A stretch of DNA of 64,000 nucleotides from Muraenolepis orangiensis (GCA_027704905.1 CM051001.1:29869149-29933148), one strand, 5' to 3'. Positions 1-12,877 are shown, numbered from the stretch's first letter. Program-made: numbers and translations. The notes: a model not told the origin generated them from the sequence alone.

Positions 1-555
1 AGTACCACAACTCTTAACCAGCTGGGAGAGAGACAGCTGACAGCTAGTCATGTAACTAGTACCACAACACTTAACCAGCTGTGAGAGAGGCTAATGAATG
101 CTATTCATTCATTAGCCTCATTCATTGTCAGCAGCATCGTCACATGTTTTGTTTTAACTTCTGACCTGTGATTAGATGAAACCTCTGCTTAGGGAAATCA
201 GTGTATCAGTGCAAAATACCAAATAATTCATCAGAAAACTCATTTTTTTCCAGACAAAATTATGAGTGTGTTTTGGTTTGTGAATCGTGTGCGTGTGTCT
301 TGTTTGCCTCCAGTATAATCACAATTACCCTGCTTTCTCACAATGTTGTACTTGAAATAATTAATTATGACATTTGTATGGATGTAATCAAGGTCTAGCA
401 GGGTTCACTGCTACCTGCCAGGTAAGTGGCTTCTCTGGGCTCCAGACCTGGGACGGGCAGATGATGAGTGAACTGCTTTACTGCAGGTTTGAGAATGTGT
501 CTACGCAGGCACAGCGTGGTCCTCTCTGAGTGTGTGTGGTGATGGCTGGTTTATT
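1..555. other. unassigned non-coding DNA
   Basis: No gene is recognisable. A direct near-repeat of about 33 bases occurs at 1-33 and 58-92 (AGTACCACAAC.CTTAACCAGCT core). A hairpin with 12-base arms (GGCTAATGAATG, loop CTATT) lies at 89-117. Confidence 0.6.
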
Positions 556-782
556 CTGCATGCCTTGATTGGCTAATCACACATCAGGTGTGTAGCCTCA
601 CCTATCCCCAGAGCCTAATCAGTCTAACTCGCCAGTCAACGCCACCAACCACACACACACACCACAGAAGGGTTATTCATTGTAAGAGTAAAATTACCTT
701 TGGTAAATTCTTTACTGTTGTACATCTGTTCAACAACTACATACACATACACAGACACACACACACACACACACACACACAC
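556..782. repeat. CA-rich stretch with (CA)n at 755-782
   Basis: A sequence ending CCACCAACCACACACAC resembles the CA-tailed repeat at 14555-14665 and 31390-31625. A perfect (CA)14 run follows at 755-782. Confidence 0.5.
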
Positions 783-1649
783 CGAGGTAAAACTAGGCCT
801 ATCATGAACACAGCCTGTAACTGTGTTTTTGTTGAATACAGATTTGAGATCAATGCCGATTGAGTCCTACTGGAGAGTTAACATTCAGAAAACATAAATG
901 TAATAGATCCATGATATATATCATGATTTCTGTTTGCTAGTTGCCTCTCATGTTGAAGTGCTAAGTCAGGGAGTGCATCATTTTTGTTCCTTATTTTCTT
1001 CTTTCAATCGCCGCTTTTGTTTCATATTTACACATGCAAGCAAACTACTATTATATTTTCATGTTAATGTCGGCGATTGTTCCATAGTCCAATTGATTTG
1101 AAGTCCTATTGATTTGACTCACTCAAGTGAGTTGATGGAACCCATTTGCTGACTCAACCAGAAAATGGATTTCACACTGTGCCGCTTAGCATATTGAATT
1201 CATCCTTACAAGCACACACATACACACATGCATATGTTCTACATACCTCATCCATATGTTGCTATGACAACACACAGCCATGCGTTCCTCTCAGCCCACA
1301 CACTCACCCACCACTCCCGTATGACCCGGCTCATCTGCTGGTGTGCCCATTCATCAAATTTATGAATGGCTGTTGTTGTTACACACACACACACACACAC
1401 AATCCAGTGTATTTTCATAAACGTTTCGGGCGTTATTAGAATCAGTTCCGTCCGCTGACATCAGCTTTCTTTTGACCTTCTAAGCCAGGCTTCCAAAGAC
1501 CTTTCTAAGCGTTAGTAAATCACCCCAGGTGTACTAAGTGGCGGTACACAGTAACAAGTCACAGTAAGCCACAGTGGACAGCATTCTGATGTGCCGGTAC
1601 TCTGAACCGGCCCGATTCAAACTGGCTTCGTGATGGAATGCTGTCTGCT
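783..1649. other. unassigned DNA with (CA)11
   Basis: No coding or transposon signature is seen. A short (CA) run lies at 1380-1401. Confidence 0.5.
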
Positions 1650-1671
1650 GTGTGTGTTCGTGTGTGTGTGT

Positions 1672-1748
<77 letters not shown>
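1650..1748. repeat. (GT)n microsatellite
   Basis: About 95 bases of nearly pure GT follow a short imperfect GT start. Open frames across it are repeat artefacts. Confidence 0.95.
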
Positions 1749-1749
<1 letters not shown>

Positions 1750-2635
1750 CCTGACACCTGTGGTGCATTCACAAGCATATGTGTTAGTCAGAGTTGGTGA
1801 CTTTAGTGGGGGAGGGGTTTATAGATTTAGGAAATGCTTGTAAACAACTGTAAATGAATTAGGAATCTTTGTGAAGAAGACGTTTAACTCTTAAATCATA
1901 TCCACGTTGAGAAAAAAAAAGCCCATACTTTCAATATTTCCACTAGATGTGCGATGGAGAGATGATGAGGAAAGCAGTGAAGACAACAAGACATTTATCT
2001 GAATCTGTTGTAAAGCACCGAGTCTGTGCCTCTCAGCTGCTCTACATGTGAGAAGGTGACCGCTCTGTCTTTAAGAGCTCACCGGCTACACAACACACGG
2101 CCCCCACGACTCCTACGAGCATTGATTCTCATCTGGTTCCCCTGCAAGTGATTGAAGTGGATGTGCCATGAGCCAGGAGAACCGCACAGATGAAGCCTGG
2201 GTAACACCATGGACCATGAACACTCACTAGGAACACTGTAATGCACAATGACAGTAATAAGGCATGTGTGTGGACCTGTGAACAACAGATATACCCTGTG
2301 CTCTACACATGCTGTTACCCACGCCCACGATAAGCGCACAGCCACAACACGGAGACCCACAGCCGCAGAAGGATTTATAGATGCGCTGCTTCACATCTGG
2401 GCAAAGTGTATCACTCAGTGCACACTGCTTTCTGCTCACAGGGGAAACTGACTTGCAGGATTGCTTTCAACTTGATGCATTTTGAATGCGCTTCCTAATT
2501 ACAGGAGCGGAGGCAAAGCCACCAGCAAACAAGAGATGAAGCTGCACTACAGCAGATATGCTAACGCCGTGTTAGGACAACTGTGCTGCAGCTGTAGTTA
2601 TTTTTGTGCAAAAAGAAGCACACTTGAGATAGATG
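1749..2635. other. unassigned non-coding DNA
   Basis: No conserved protein motif or repeat family is recognised on either strand. The small open frames here lack any domain. Confidence 0.5.
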
Positions 2636-2740
2636 GTTGTGTGTGCACGTGCATGTGCGTGTGTGTGTGTGTTTGTGTGTGTGTGTGCGTGTGTGTAAGT
2701 GTGCGTGTGTGTGTGAGTGTGTGTGCACTTGCACTTTTAC
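2636..2740. repeat. compound GT microsatellite
   Basis: GT-rich imperfect repeat with GC and AAG interruptions; it abuts an L2 fragment. Confidence 0.85.
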
Positions 2741-2765
2741 GTGCACTGCAAGAATGCAAGCTAAT

Positions 2766-3045
2766 GAGGGGGGGAGGGGGGAGAAGAGATGGTGCCCAGG
2801 GTGGTTGCAGTCCTCTATGATGGACATGGCCTTCTTCCGACATCTAGTCCTACAGATCTCCTCAATGCATGGAAGTGCACACCCGATGATCTTCTCTGCC
2901 ATCCTCACAACCCTCTGGATGGCTTTCTTGTCCTGTGCAGTGGTGTTGCCATACCACACAGTGAAGCCACTCGTCCACCTCGTAAAACATGTTCAGCTCG
3001 TCTGGTAGATTAGGGTTGTTGTTGGTGACTGCCCCTGACACTCTG
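2766..3045 (-). mobile_element. L2-type LINE fragment, internally deleted
   Basis: The minus strand encodes the C-terminal tail of an L2-like ORF2 (WYGNTTAQDKKAIQRVVRMA, then CALPCIEEICRTRCRKKAMS, then NHPGHHLFSPLP). It joins abruptly at about 2960 to sequence that in the longer copy at 45883-48075 lies about 1.1 kb farther upstream (compare 47632-47690). The whole RT core between the two parts is missing. It is a dead fragment of the commonest LINE in this window. Confidence 0.85.
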
Positions 3046-3524
3046 CTGACATGCTGCTACAAAGTGGGGTGCAAGACATTGGATTCCCCACAAATGTTCA
3101 ATTAGGTTTGGTGACTCCGGGGGGGTTCCGGTTGTTAACTAATGGATTCCCGTCGCCTGTTGTGTTCTCCAGCGCTAGACATTCCCCTCGGCAAGAGGAG
3201 CGTCCCGGCCCGGCGAGGAGAACACTGCAAGAAGGTAATGATTTAACCCAGACTCTCCACCCATCACCCCATCCCCCCCCCTGCGTGAGTGTTAGGTGCT
3301 CACTTTTGCTTCTAACTTTCTGATATCACTAGTTTTTTCTCTTGAGACCTTGTGGTTGGGTTTTTTTTCCGCTCTTCACCGATACTCGTGAAAAGCGTTA
3401 GTCGTCACTCCGAGGACCTTTAGACCTTGAGAGAGAGAGATGACAGATGACAGATGACAGATGACATGTTTCCCGGGGTCTCGGTTTTACGGTCTTTCAT
3501 CACAGGTTGATGGATAGCACCAAG
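3046..3524. other. unassigned DNA, possible short exon
   Basis: No repeat family is recognised. A 62-base segment at 3173-3234 sits between an AG after a pyrimidine tract and a GTAATG donor; it has no recognisable homology. A short (CAGATGA)n stretch is at 3439-3466. Confidence 0.35.
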
Positions 3525-3860
3525 CGCGTGTGTGCAACGCATTCTCATGGACCGGTTCGTAGGATTCCCTATGAAAAAACAAAAAATGCAAAACAATCAT
3601 ATAGTTTGGCCATTTAAATATGTTTTTAAAACATTTCTAGCGAGAAATGGGCCATTATTTGTCACAATCATCCTTCAGTGAATGTATACGATCTTTCGTT
3701 TCATAGTTTTACGAATTGGAATTACGAATAATTCAGAGCCATTAGTGCGCTTGTACACACTCCAGCTATTTCTAAGTGTGTTTGCGCTGCAGCACTTGCA
3801 GCAACGCATTCCCATGAACCGGTTGGTCGGATTCCCTAAGAAAAAACAGTGCACTTTGTT
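3525..3860. repeat. imperfect direct repeat pair
   Basis: Two copies of a segment starting GCAACGCATTC and containing GACCGGTTCGTAGGATTCCC lie near 3535 and 3802, 267 bases apart. They are probably pieces of a dispersed element; the family is not recognised. Confidence 0.5.
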
Positions 3861-4194
3861 TCGCAGGAATCGTACGTACGTTCGTTTACGCCCCTTTCAG
3901 TCGGCAAACAGAGCAGCTGAAAACATGTCTAAAATAATTCTTACACATGTATGTTTTTAAGAAAATTGGTGCACACAAAGAACATTTATGTAGTCGATCT
4001 ATAGTTCTTCCCATTCATTTTCCTGAGAGATATTTTATCAGGAGGCAGGGACAAAGGAACGAGAGTGAGGGGTCACCATGGGGTGACAGCAAAGGTGGAA
4101 GTGAGATGACAAAAAGTAGCAGAAATAGAATAGTAGCACGACAAACACAGTACCTACCTGCTGATATAACTACACACCACTGCTCACTACCTGC
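3861..4194. other. unassigned non-coding DNA
   Basis: Nothing recognisable is seen on either strand. Confidence 0.4.
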
Positions 4195-4528
4195 TGTATA
4201 TACATTTAGATATATTTATATTTTGATACAACTGCATAACCCTGCTCACTAACTATTTATACTTGTATACTTACCTTGTATATACTGTATATATATACCT
4301 ATAATTCGGCACATATCTCATACCTACTCTATATGTTATGTTATACCTGTTTTTAGTAGTAGTTTTTTTAGTAGACTGTTTTTACATATTGTTCAATAAC
4401 TGTACAGTATGTATTACCACTTTACTGCAACATTTGCACTCTGGTTAGATGCCAAATTGTTTTCGCTGTACTGCACTTGTGCTGTACAATGACAATACAT
4501 TTGAATCTAATCTAATCTAATCTAATAA
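4195..4528 (+). mobile_element. LINE 3' end with (ATCTA)n tail
   Basis: A/T-rich 3' UTR-like sequence ends in GCACTTGTGCTGTACAATG, then ACAATACATTTGA and tandem ATCTA units at 4503-4527. LINEs of the L2 group lack poly(A) and end in short tandem repeats of this kind. The upstream part of the element is missing. Confidence 0.7.
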
Positions 4529-4800
4529 TATATTATTGTTATAGTGTCTCCAACAGTTAACCTACAATCCAAAGGCCAAGGCGGCGTCTATATATACATA
4601 TGTATATGGGCTTGGTCCTCATTAACACAGGGCCAGCTGGTACCAGCAGCTAGCTGTGACTGTCTAAACCTAAGGAGCCCTTCAAGGAATCTGCCAGGCA
4701 GCTCATTGGGATTCCTACTGTGTGCTACCTCGTTAGCATGACGCTATCCCAGGGTGTAACACAGGGTTGACAGCTTTTCTATGACTCAGCCCATACATAA
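4529..4800. other. unassigned non-coding DNA
   Basis: No gene or repeat family is recognised. Confidence 0.4.
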
Positions 4801-4917
4801 TTGAGGCGAGAGTGGTGACACGCACGCACGCACACACGCACGCACACACGCACGCACGCACGCACGCACACATACAGACACTTTTATATTAAATCAATAT
4901 GAATATTTCATATTGAT
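4801..4917. repeat. (CGCA/CACA)n microsatellite plus duplicated flank
   Basis: Alternating CACG/CACA units occupy 4820-4872. The next about 45 bases (ACAGACACTTTTATATTAAA onward) recur at 5243-5289, showing that this block is part of a larger duplication. Confidence 0.8.
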
Positions 4918-5033
4918 CGTGGGGTGGAGCACAGAGGGTGGAGGGTGGAGCATAGAGCTTGGAGGGTGGAGCATAGAGGGTGAAGGGTGGAGGGTGGAGC
5001 ATAGAGTTTGGAGGGTGGAACATAGAGTCAAGT
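4918..5033. repeat. GGTGGAGCATAGAGG minisatellite, block 1
   Basis: Tandem units of about 15 to 27 bases built from GGAGGGTGGAGCATAGAG. Unit lengths divisible by three keep reading frames open, which explains the long proline/histidine-rich open frames; these are not genes. Confidence 0.9.
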
Positions 5034-5155
5034 CAAGTCAAGTCAATTTTATTTGTATAGCCCTTAATCACAGTTACAGTCTCAAAGGGCTTCACAGGCC
5101 ACATGTTTACAACACCCCCCAAACCCTCGCCCGCCTAAGGGCCAGAAAAAACTAG
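5034..5155 (-). mobile_element. LINE/SINE 3' end inserted in the minisatellite
   Basis: (AAGTC)n followed by AATTTTATTTGTATAGCCC is the reverse complement of a retroelement 3' end with a (GACTT)n tail. The inner part (TCACAGTTACAGTCTCAAAG onward) also occurs in the longer copy at 5707-6269. Insertion is on the minus strand. Confidence 0.75.
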
Positions 5156-5175
5156 GCGAGATTGGTGACATGCCT

Positions 5176-5241
<66 letters not shown>

Positions 5242-5324
5242 TACAGACACTTTATATCAAATCAATATGAATATTTCATATCGATCGTGGGCTATCTATA
5301 TTTTATACAGATAGAGAATATCAT
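5156..5324. repeat. (CA)n and second copy of the duplicated flank
   Basis: GGTGACATGCC then (CA) repeats at 5176-5240, then ATACAGACACTTTATATCAA onward, which duplicates 4865-4917 before the next minisatellite block. Confidence 0.8.
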
Positions 5325-5706
5325 GTAGAGGGTGGAGCATGAAGGGTGGAGCATATTGGGTGGAGGCTGGAACATAGAGGGTGGAGCGTGGAGGGTGGAG
5401 CACAGAGGGTGGAGGGTGGAGCACAGAGGGTGGAGCACAGAGAGTGGAGGATGAAGCATAGAGGGTGGAGCATAGAGGGTGGAGGGTGGAGCATAGAGGG
5501 TGGAGCTTGGACGGTGGAGCATAGAGGGAGGAGGGTGGAGCATAGAGAGTGGAGCATGAAGGGTGGAGCATAGAGAGTGGAGGGTGGAGCTTAGAGGGCG
5601 GAGGGTGGAGCATAGAGGGTTGAGGGTGGAGCAAAGAGGGTGGAGGGTGGAGCATGAAGGGTGGAGGGTGGAGCATAGAGTTTGGAGAGTGGAGCATAGA
5701 GGGTGG
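5325..5706. repeat. GGTGGAGCATAGAGG minisatellite, block 2
   Basis: About 380 bases of variant GGAGGGTGGAGCATAGAG units. Open frames on both strands are produced by the repeat itself. Confidence 0.93.
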
Positions 5707-6269
5707 AGTTAAGTCAAGTCAATTTTATTTGTATTGCCCTTAATCACAGTTACAGTCTCAAAGGGCTTTACAGGCCACATGTTTACAACACCCCGCAAAC
5801 CCTAAGCCCCCCTAAGGGCAAGAGAAAACTCCCTTAATTATGTAGGAAGAAATCTTGAGAAGGAACGCAGAGTGGAAGGGGATGGTTCAGGAGTGCAATG
5901 AGTGCCATAAGTGACTTATAGTAATGTACATAGTAAAGTACAAAGAAAAGAATATACATATAATAAACACAATCTACAAATATTAAAATGAGAATATAAT
6001 TTGTGTGTGGTGCTGGCCGGTATCCTTCAGGTGGGGATCACAGCAGCACACTGGAAAACAAGCAGACTGCAGTATGGTTAGATGGGGTCGGGTGGACATG
6101 GACATGTAGAGAACCTCTAGTCTAGTACCTATCGGCAGCAGGGGTAGGCTAGTGCTGGCTAACGGGTCGATTTAGCTGCAACAAGAGCTGAAGGGAACTC
6201 CAAGGTGCCAAACGACAATGTAAAAAGGTAGGTTTTAAGTTTAGATTTAAATATTTCAACAGAGTCTGC
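5707..6269 (-). mobile_element. LINE 3' region inserted in the minisatellite
   Basis: Starts with the same (AAGTC)n AATTTTATTTGTATTGCCC terminus as 5034-5155 but extends about 560 bases. The minisatellite resumes directly afterwards at 6270, so this is an insertion into the array. No protein-coding part remains. Confidence 0.7.
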
Positions 6270-6322
6270 TTGAGGGTGGAGCATGAAGGGTGGAGGATGG
6301 AGCATAGAGGGTGGAGGGTTAA
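6270..6322. repeat. GGTGGAGCATAGAGG minisatellite, block 3
   Basis: Remainder of the array beyond the inserted retroelement. Confidence 0.85.
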
Positions 6323-7233
<911 letters not shown>

Positions 7234-7669
7234 CACCCCTTAATTTTGTGCTCCATATTCTTATGTCATATCCACAATCATATTTATACTATGTTTCCCT
7301 GTGGATTAATGATGGGCCTCTGTCCTCCCAGAGGGCGCTGGAAAGAGAGAGAGAGCTCCTCCTGTGAGGGATGGTTTACAGTCAATCACTCTCACCCTTG
7401 AAAGGGAAACGATGTGCCTTAAAGTGAAACTAGATTGGAAAATGGATGGATGGACGGATGAGCAAATGGCCATTTTAACTCATTTTAATGGCGGATGAAA
7501 GAGGCAATGACCATTTGAGCTCCTCATAACTTGAGGGAAAGCATCAAAAGGTTACACCCAATAGTGAATGGTGGTGCCTGTTTTGTTGTCCAGGACCATG
7601 ATCCTCCAAACTCAGGTCGAGATATGTCTGGGCCTTTTCATTACTTTATGGACACCAGAGTGGGTTGAA

Positions 7670-7745
7670 AGACAGAGGGAATGATGTGTAGCACAGGTGG
7701 GAATTGAACCTGTGTCACTGCAAGACATATCGTCTAGGTCCGTGG
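7670..7745 (-). repeat. possible tRNA-like SINE head
   Basis: The minus strand contains GGTTCAATTCC, which fits the pol III B box. No clear A box or acceptor-stem pairing could be confirmed, so this is a weak call for a SINE or tRNA-like fragment. Confidence 0.3.
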
Positions 7746-8060
7746 TCTTCAACCTTTTTCATCCCAGGGACACCATGATGGATTGAGAAACTGTGCAGGG
7801 ACCGCCTTTATATTTTTAAATAAAATGCTGTTGCATTTTATCCAAGGCCTAATGGACTAATAATATATTTATAATGCCTTATTAACTTCTTAATATATCC
7901 AGCTTTGATGCTTAGTTATAAGCCATGACGACGTACAGTAGTTGAAATCACTGCATCAGGCTCAGACTATTCCATTGTACCCTGGTGTATGGCAGGATAA
8001 ACATTATTCTGAGGCCCGTTTCTGTCTATGGCGATGACCTGGACACTTTCTATGGAGCAA
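7740..8060. mobile_element. possible hAT-type non-autonomous element
   Basis: CGTGGTCTTCAACCTTTTTC followed by CCAGGGACACC resembles the terminal repeat of hAT/Charlie elements (consensus of the CAGGGGTTCTCAA type). The other end was not found. Confidence 0.35.
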
Positions 8061-8194
8061 ACACTGAATTAAAGTGGAATTTGGATAGATTAGATTAGGT
8101 TATTGCGTTAAGCCACCAAGCCGCTCGACAAATCAGTGTTTTCTAAAGCTTTACTTTTGTTGACTCCAATTCATTCCATTTGTTCTTCAAGATT

Positions 8195-8998
8195 CAAGAT
8201 TCAAGATTCAAGATAACTTTATTTATCCCGAGGGAAATTAAGGTGCAACAGTTGAAACAGGGGGAATAAATGCACACAAAATATACTAATACCTAAAAAC
8301 TAAAAACTAAATAACAACAAACTAAAGTAAACTAAATTAGTATAAACAAAATATAACTAAATTAAATCTAAATGAAATCTAAATATATTGACAGATGAAT
8401 TGCACAATTGACAGTATTATTACAGTAATACGTAGGTATATACAATATACAACAATACGTATAGTGTAAATTGGCAGTAATAAAATACTAATGAATAACT
8501 CAGATGAATACTGAAAAAGTGACATGTGAAAAGTGAAAAGTGAAATTGAATTTACATTGCAAAATTACAGTGAAAGGATTTACAAAGGATTGACCAAAAA
8601 AAATAATAATAACAGTGTGTTGACCTCAGGTCACTGAGTCTCCACTGTCCCTCTCACGACTCAAGGTAGATGAATTAAAAAGTCTGATGGCCACAGGAAG
8701 AAAGGACTTCCTGTGGCGTTCTGTGGTACACCTGGGTGGAATGAGTCTGTTGCTGAAGGTGCTTCTGTATGAGGTCAGCACCTGATGGAGAGGGTGAGAG
8801 TTGTTGTCAAGGATACTACGCAGCTTGTGCAGCATCCTCCTCTCAGACACCACCAACAAGGAGTCCAGCTGGACCCCCAGGACAGCGCCAGCCTTCCTGA
8901 CGATCCAGCTGATCTTGTTGGCGTCTGCTGACCTCAACCTGCTTCCCCAGCACACGACACCTCTCTGTAAGAACGTTGCTGAACAAGCCAATGGGAGT
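8195..8998 (-). mobile_element. L2-type LINE, 5'-truncated, with (TTGAATC)n tail
   Basis: Read on minus, the element ends in CCGAGGGAAATT-rich sequence (complement) and tandem TTGAATC at 8191-8212. An open frame at 8626-8991 encodes a typical end of L2 ORF2: LRSILDNNSHPLHQVL, then TERHRKSFLPVAIRLFNSS. The RT and endonuclease regions are absent. The 3' tail differs from the (TTGAC)n L2 copies, so this is a separate subfamily. Confidence 0.8.
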
Positions 8999-9400
8999 TC
9001 TTCTGAGATGCTGAAGATCTCTCTTACTCTCTGTTAGACCATGTTAACCCTGGATAACCCTGGAGCTAACCGTTTGACATGTTGCTGAATTAACGCAAGA
9101 CACAAAAATCGGTTCATTAATTTAGCTTCAAGCCAAGCGTCACTAGCTCTCCAATCTGATCATTCCTGTGGCATATTGTGTAATAGCTTACTGCCAGGAT
9201 TATAGCTTGGCTTTCACATTTAATAATAAATTGTTGTTGCTGTTATAAATATCGTTATAATACATTTAATTGATTTTTCCAATTTATTAATTTACAATTT
9301 ACAGAATATTGCATCCTGATGTGGAGAGGGGGTAGTGAAAGTCATTCTGGGTAATGTAGGAAAATAGCACACTGGAGCAGATCGCTGACACAGCCTGGGG
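8999..9400. other. unassigned A/T-rich DNA
   Basis: No gene is seen; it separates the L2 fragment from the next LINE. Confidence 0.4.
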
Positions 9401-11356
9401 CAATGTCCGGACCAGGTTTCAGGCTGGCAAGGCTGCTACCTTTGCCAAAGAAAATGGTGTGCTACAATATCTCTGTCCTGGGCCTGGGAGAAACACAGTC
9501 AGGGGGAGGTAAAGCTGCCCAGTGGGCATGAAGAAGATGGAGCAAATCACATGGAGGGAGTAGCCATCATGATGACTAAGGAGACCAGGCAGGCCCTGAT
9601 CGCATGGGAACCCATCAGCTCTCGCCTCATTACTGCATCCTTCTGAACCAACAACAGGAGAGTGAAAGCTCACATAATACAGTGCTATGCACCTACCAAC
9701 AATGCAGTTGATGATGTCAAGGCCAGGTTCTATAACAGCTTGAACCACCTACTTGGTAGGGTTGGCGCCATATACCTCATTATTCTGATGGGTGACTTCA
9801 ACGCCAAGATTGGAGGACGGAATAAGGGCTACGAGGAAGTGATGGGGAAACATGGAGTGGGGAAAATGAATGAGAATGGAGAGATGTTTGTTGAGACCTG
9901 TGTCAACAACAACCTGGTCATTGGAGGAAGTGTATACCCTCACAAAACCATACATAAAACAACGTGGGTGTCACCAGACCAGATGTCACAGAAAACCAAA
10001 TCGATCACATCTGTATCTGTAGGAAGTTCAGAAGGTCCATGGAAGATCTCAGAACCAGAAGAGGAGCAGATGCAGCATCTGACCACCATATGCTGGTAGG
10101 GACATTTTAACTATGGCTGAAGATAAATGACCTGTCCAAGTCATATAGTTCAATACAACATTGAATACCTTACTATTGCACCAACTGTGAATAAGTTAAA
10201 GGACACCTTAGCAAGAAAAAAATACTGAGCTTCAACTAAAGAAGGTAGAAGGAAGTACAATAGAGGAGGAGTGGGAACATCTCAAAGCTGTTTGGAGTTC
10301 AGGTCCCGCAAGCACAAGAGTGGATAACACCATATACCCTGAACAAAATCAAACAGAGGAGAGGGCTTAAGGAAAAAGTAAACAACTCAAGAACAAGAGC
10401 AGAGAAGGCATTTGCACACACTGAATACAACAGTTGCCATAAATAAGTATGAAAGAGCATAAGGAAGGACAAGAAACAACAGAATAGGCAGAAAAGGCAG
10501 CTGCACAGAGGAACATGAAGGAGTTGTATGGCATCACAAAGAAACTGACGGGGAAATACACACAAAACAACAAACCAATTCTAGACAAGAACGGGCTAAT
10601 GCTCTCAACTGTGGAAGAAAAGCTAAAAAGATGGGTATAACACTTTCAAGATTTTCTAAATAGGCCACCACCAGCAGAAAAAAAAAAAAAGTCGGGATTC
10701 CACTAAATATCAGGTGTGAGAGACCAACAAAAGTTGAAATAAAGAAAAGCAACAGAAGAGTGGCAAGGCTGCTGGCCCTGATAATATTACATCAGAAGCC
10801 CTTAAAGCAGATGCAAATACATCAACAGACATGCTCTATGACTTGTTTGGCAGGATTTGGGAAGAGGAAAAGACACCTAGAGAATGGGCAGAGGGACACA
10901 TTGTGAAACTTCCAAAGAAAGGTGACTTACGATGAGTGTAAGAACTACAGAGGGATTACCCTACTTTCCGTACCCAGAAAAGTTCTCAACCAGATCATCC
11001 TCAATCGCCCCCAGGAATCTGTAGACAAGAGGCTCAGGGACTAGCAGGCCGGGTTCAGGAGAGACCGCTCGTGTACGAACCACATAGCAACAAATAAAAG
11101 CGTCTGCTAAATGACTGTAATGTAATGTAATGTAATGTAATGCAACAGTTCGCATCATAATTGAACAGTCAATAGAATGGAACACACACCCTCTACATCA
11201 ACTTCATCGACTTCAAAAAAGCATTTGACAGCTTAGGTAGAACAACCCTATGGAGCCTAATGGAACACTACGGAATCCCCATAAAACTAATAAACTTAAT
11301 CAAAAACTCATATGACGGAACCAAATGCAAGATCAAGTGGCTGGAAGGGATTTGGC
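9401..11356 (+). pseudogene. RTE-like LINE ORF (endonuclease + RT), degraded
   Basis: The best-preserved part, 9662-10099, encodes an AP-endonuclease middle region with QCYAPTNNAVDDVKARFYN and LMGDFNAKIGGRNKGY. The catalytic GDFNAK motif is present. Downstream the frames break repeatedly, but RT motifs are legible: AAGPDNITSEALKADA at about 10770, KNYRGITLLS near 10945, QAGFRRDRSCTNHIAT near 11045 and FIDFKKAFDS (motif A) near 11205. The copy ends inside the palm domain before the YXDD box, where it meets Gypsy sequence. A 49-base insertion interrupts it at 11093-11141. The clade (RTE versus related) is inferred from motif style. Not functional. Confidence 0.8.
11093..11141 (+). mobile_element. 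49-bp retroelement 3'-end insertion with target duplication
   Basis: AATAAAAGCGTCTGCTAAAT followed by (GTAAT)n is a very short retroelement 3' end. It is bracketed by GCAACA at 11087-11092 and 11142-11147. Without the insert and one GCAACA, the surrounding RT reading frame is continuous, so this is a clean retrotransposition event of extreme 5' truncation. Confidence 0.85.
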
Positions 11357-12135
11357 TACCTTTTGTGGTTTGATCAGACCACAAAAACCTCACCTACCTC
11401 CGTACAGCCAAGTGGCTGAATTCCCGTAAGGCACACTGATCCCTGTTCTTCAGCCATTTTGACTTCACCCTCACCTTTCGCCCCCCAAAAACCAAGGCTG
11501 ATGCCCAGTCCCGTTTCTTCCCTGATAGGGCCAACCCGGTATCGGAGGACACCATCCTGCCTCCAGCCCGGGTGATTGGTATGGTCACCTGGGAGATCGA
11601 GACGGTGGTGAGGACAGCCCAGCGTGACAAACCTGACCCGGGTGGGGTCCCCCTGGTCGGCTGTTTGTTTCCCAATCCGCCCGCTCCCGAGTTCTCGAGT
11701 GGGGCCACTCCAACAGACTGGTGGGACACCCTGGCTCAACCCGTACCCTCTCCTACCTCCGCCGTTGGTTCTGATGACCGTCCATGGAGACAGATACTTG
11801 TGAGTTAGTGGCCGCTTGCCCTATCTGTGCTCGCAGTAAATCCTCCCATTGTCCTCCTGCTGGTCTCCATCGACCTCTCCCCATCCCTAGTCGTGCTCCA
11901 ACATCTTCCTCAACTTCATTACCGATCTCCCCATTTCCCACGGTAATTCCGTTATACTCACCATAGTGGACCGGTTTTCCAAGGCGGCCCACTATGTAGC
12001 ACACATAGTGTGTAATTTACACACACATAGTTGATTGTTCACACTTCATAGCATTATTTGAGCAATATCCTAATAAAGACGCCTACGGGTTATTGACTCA
12101 TTTTGCCTCCAACTCTGTCTGTACTACCCTGGGGT
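11357..12135 (+). pseudogene. Ty3/Gypsy pol fragment (RNase H to integrase) plus LTR-like tail
   Basis: 11362-11520 reads as Gypsy RNase H: FVV followed by SDHKNLTYLRTAKWLNSR and HFDFTLTFRP. 11540-11800 carries connector sequence, and 11785-12000 carries integrase pieces: METDTCELVAACPICARSK (second half of the HHCC zinc finger) and, in another frame, VDRFSKAAHY of the catalytic core. Several frameshifts separate them. 12060-12135 contains AATAAAG followed by pyrimidine-rich sequence and may be LTR. A dead remnant of a different Gypsy lineage from the one at 37-41 kb. Confidence 0.8.
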
Positions 12136-12527
<392 letters not shown>

Positions 12528-12818
12528 GTGAAAACAGTAAAAAACAATTTGGTTCCCCACTGCAATGTCATTTAAGATGGCGTTGTCCTTTCCTCTATGA
12601 GGACAAGGTTCATTTTTAGAGAGATGGTGGGAGGGAGGGAAAGGGAGAGATAATCTGCCAAAAACCATGAGAGAAGAAGATCAGATTATTATTCTTGCCA
12701 GTAGTTCTGTAGCGATTGTACTGCTTCAGCGCTGCTTCTCTGTGTGCAGTGTGCATTTTAATGTGCCACATGCAGACCGAGAGAAAGCAGCGCTGTTGGT
12801 ATGCCAGAGGCGGATAGT

Positions 12819-12819
<1 letters not shown>

Positions 12820-12877
<58 letters not shown>
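12820..12877. repeat. (GT)n microsatellite
   Basis: About 55 bases of GT. Confidence 0.95.

Noticed and set aside
5292..5697. Long Pro/His/Leu-rich open frames on both strands
   Set aside because: They are produced by a minisatellite whose unit length is a multiple of three; every frame is open and there is no start context or domain.
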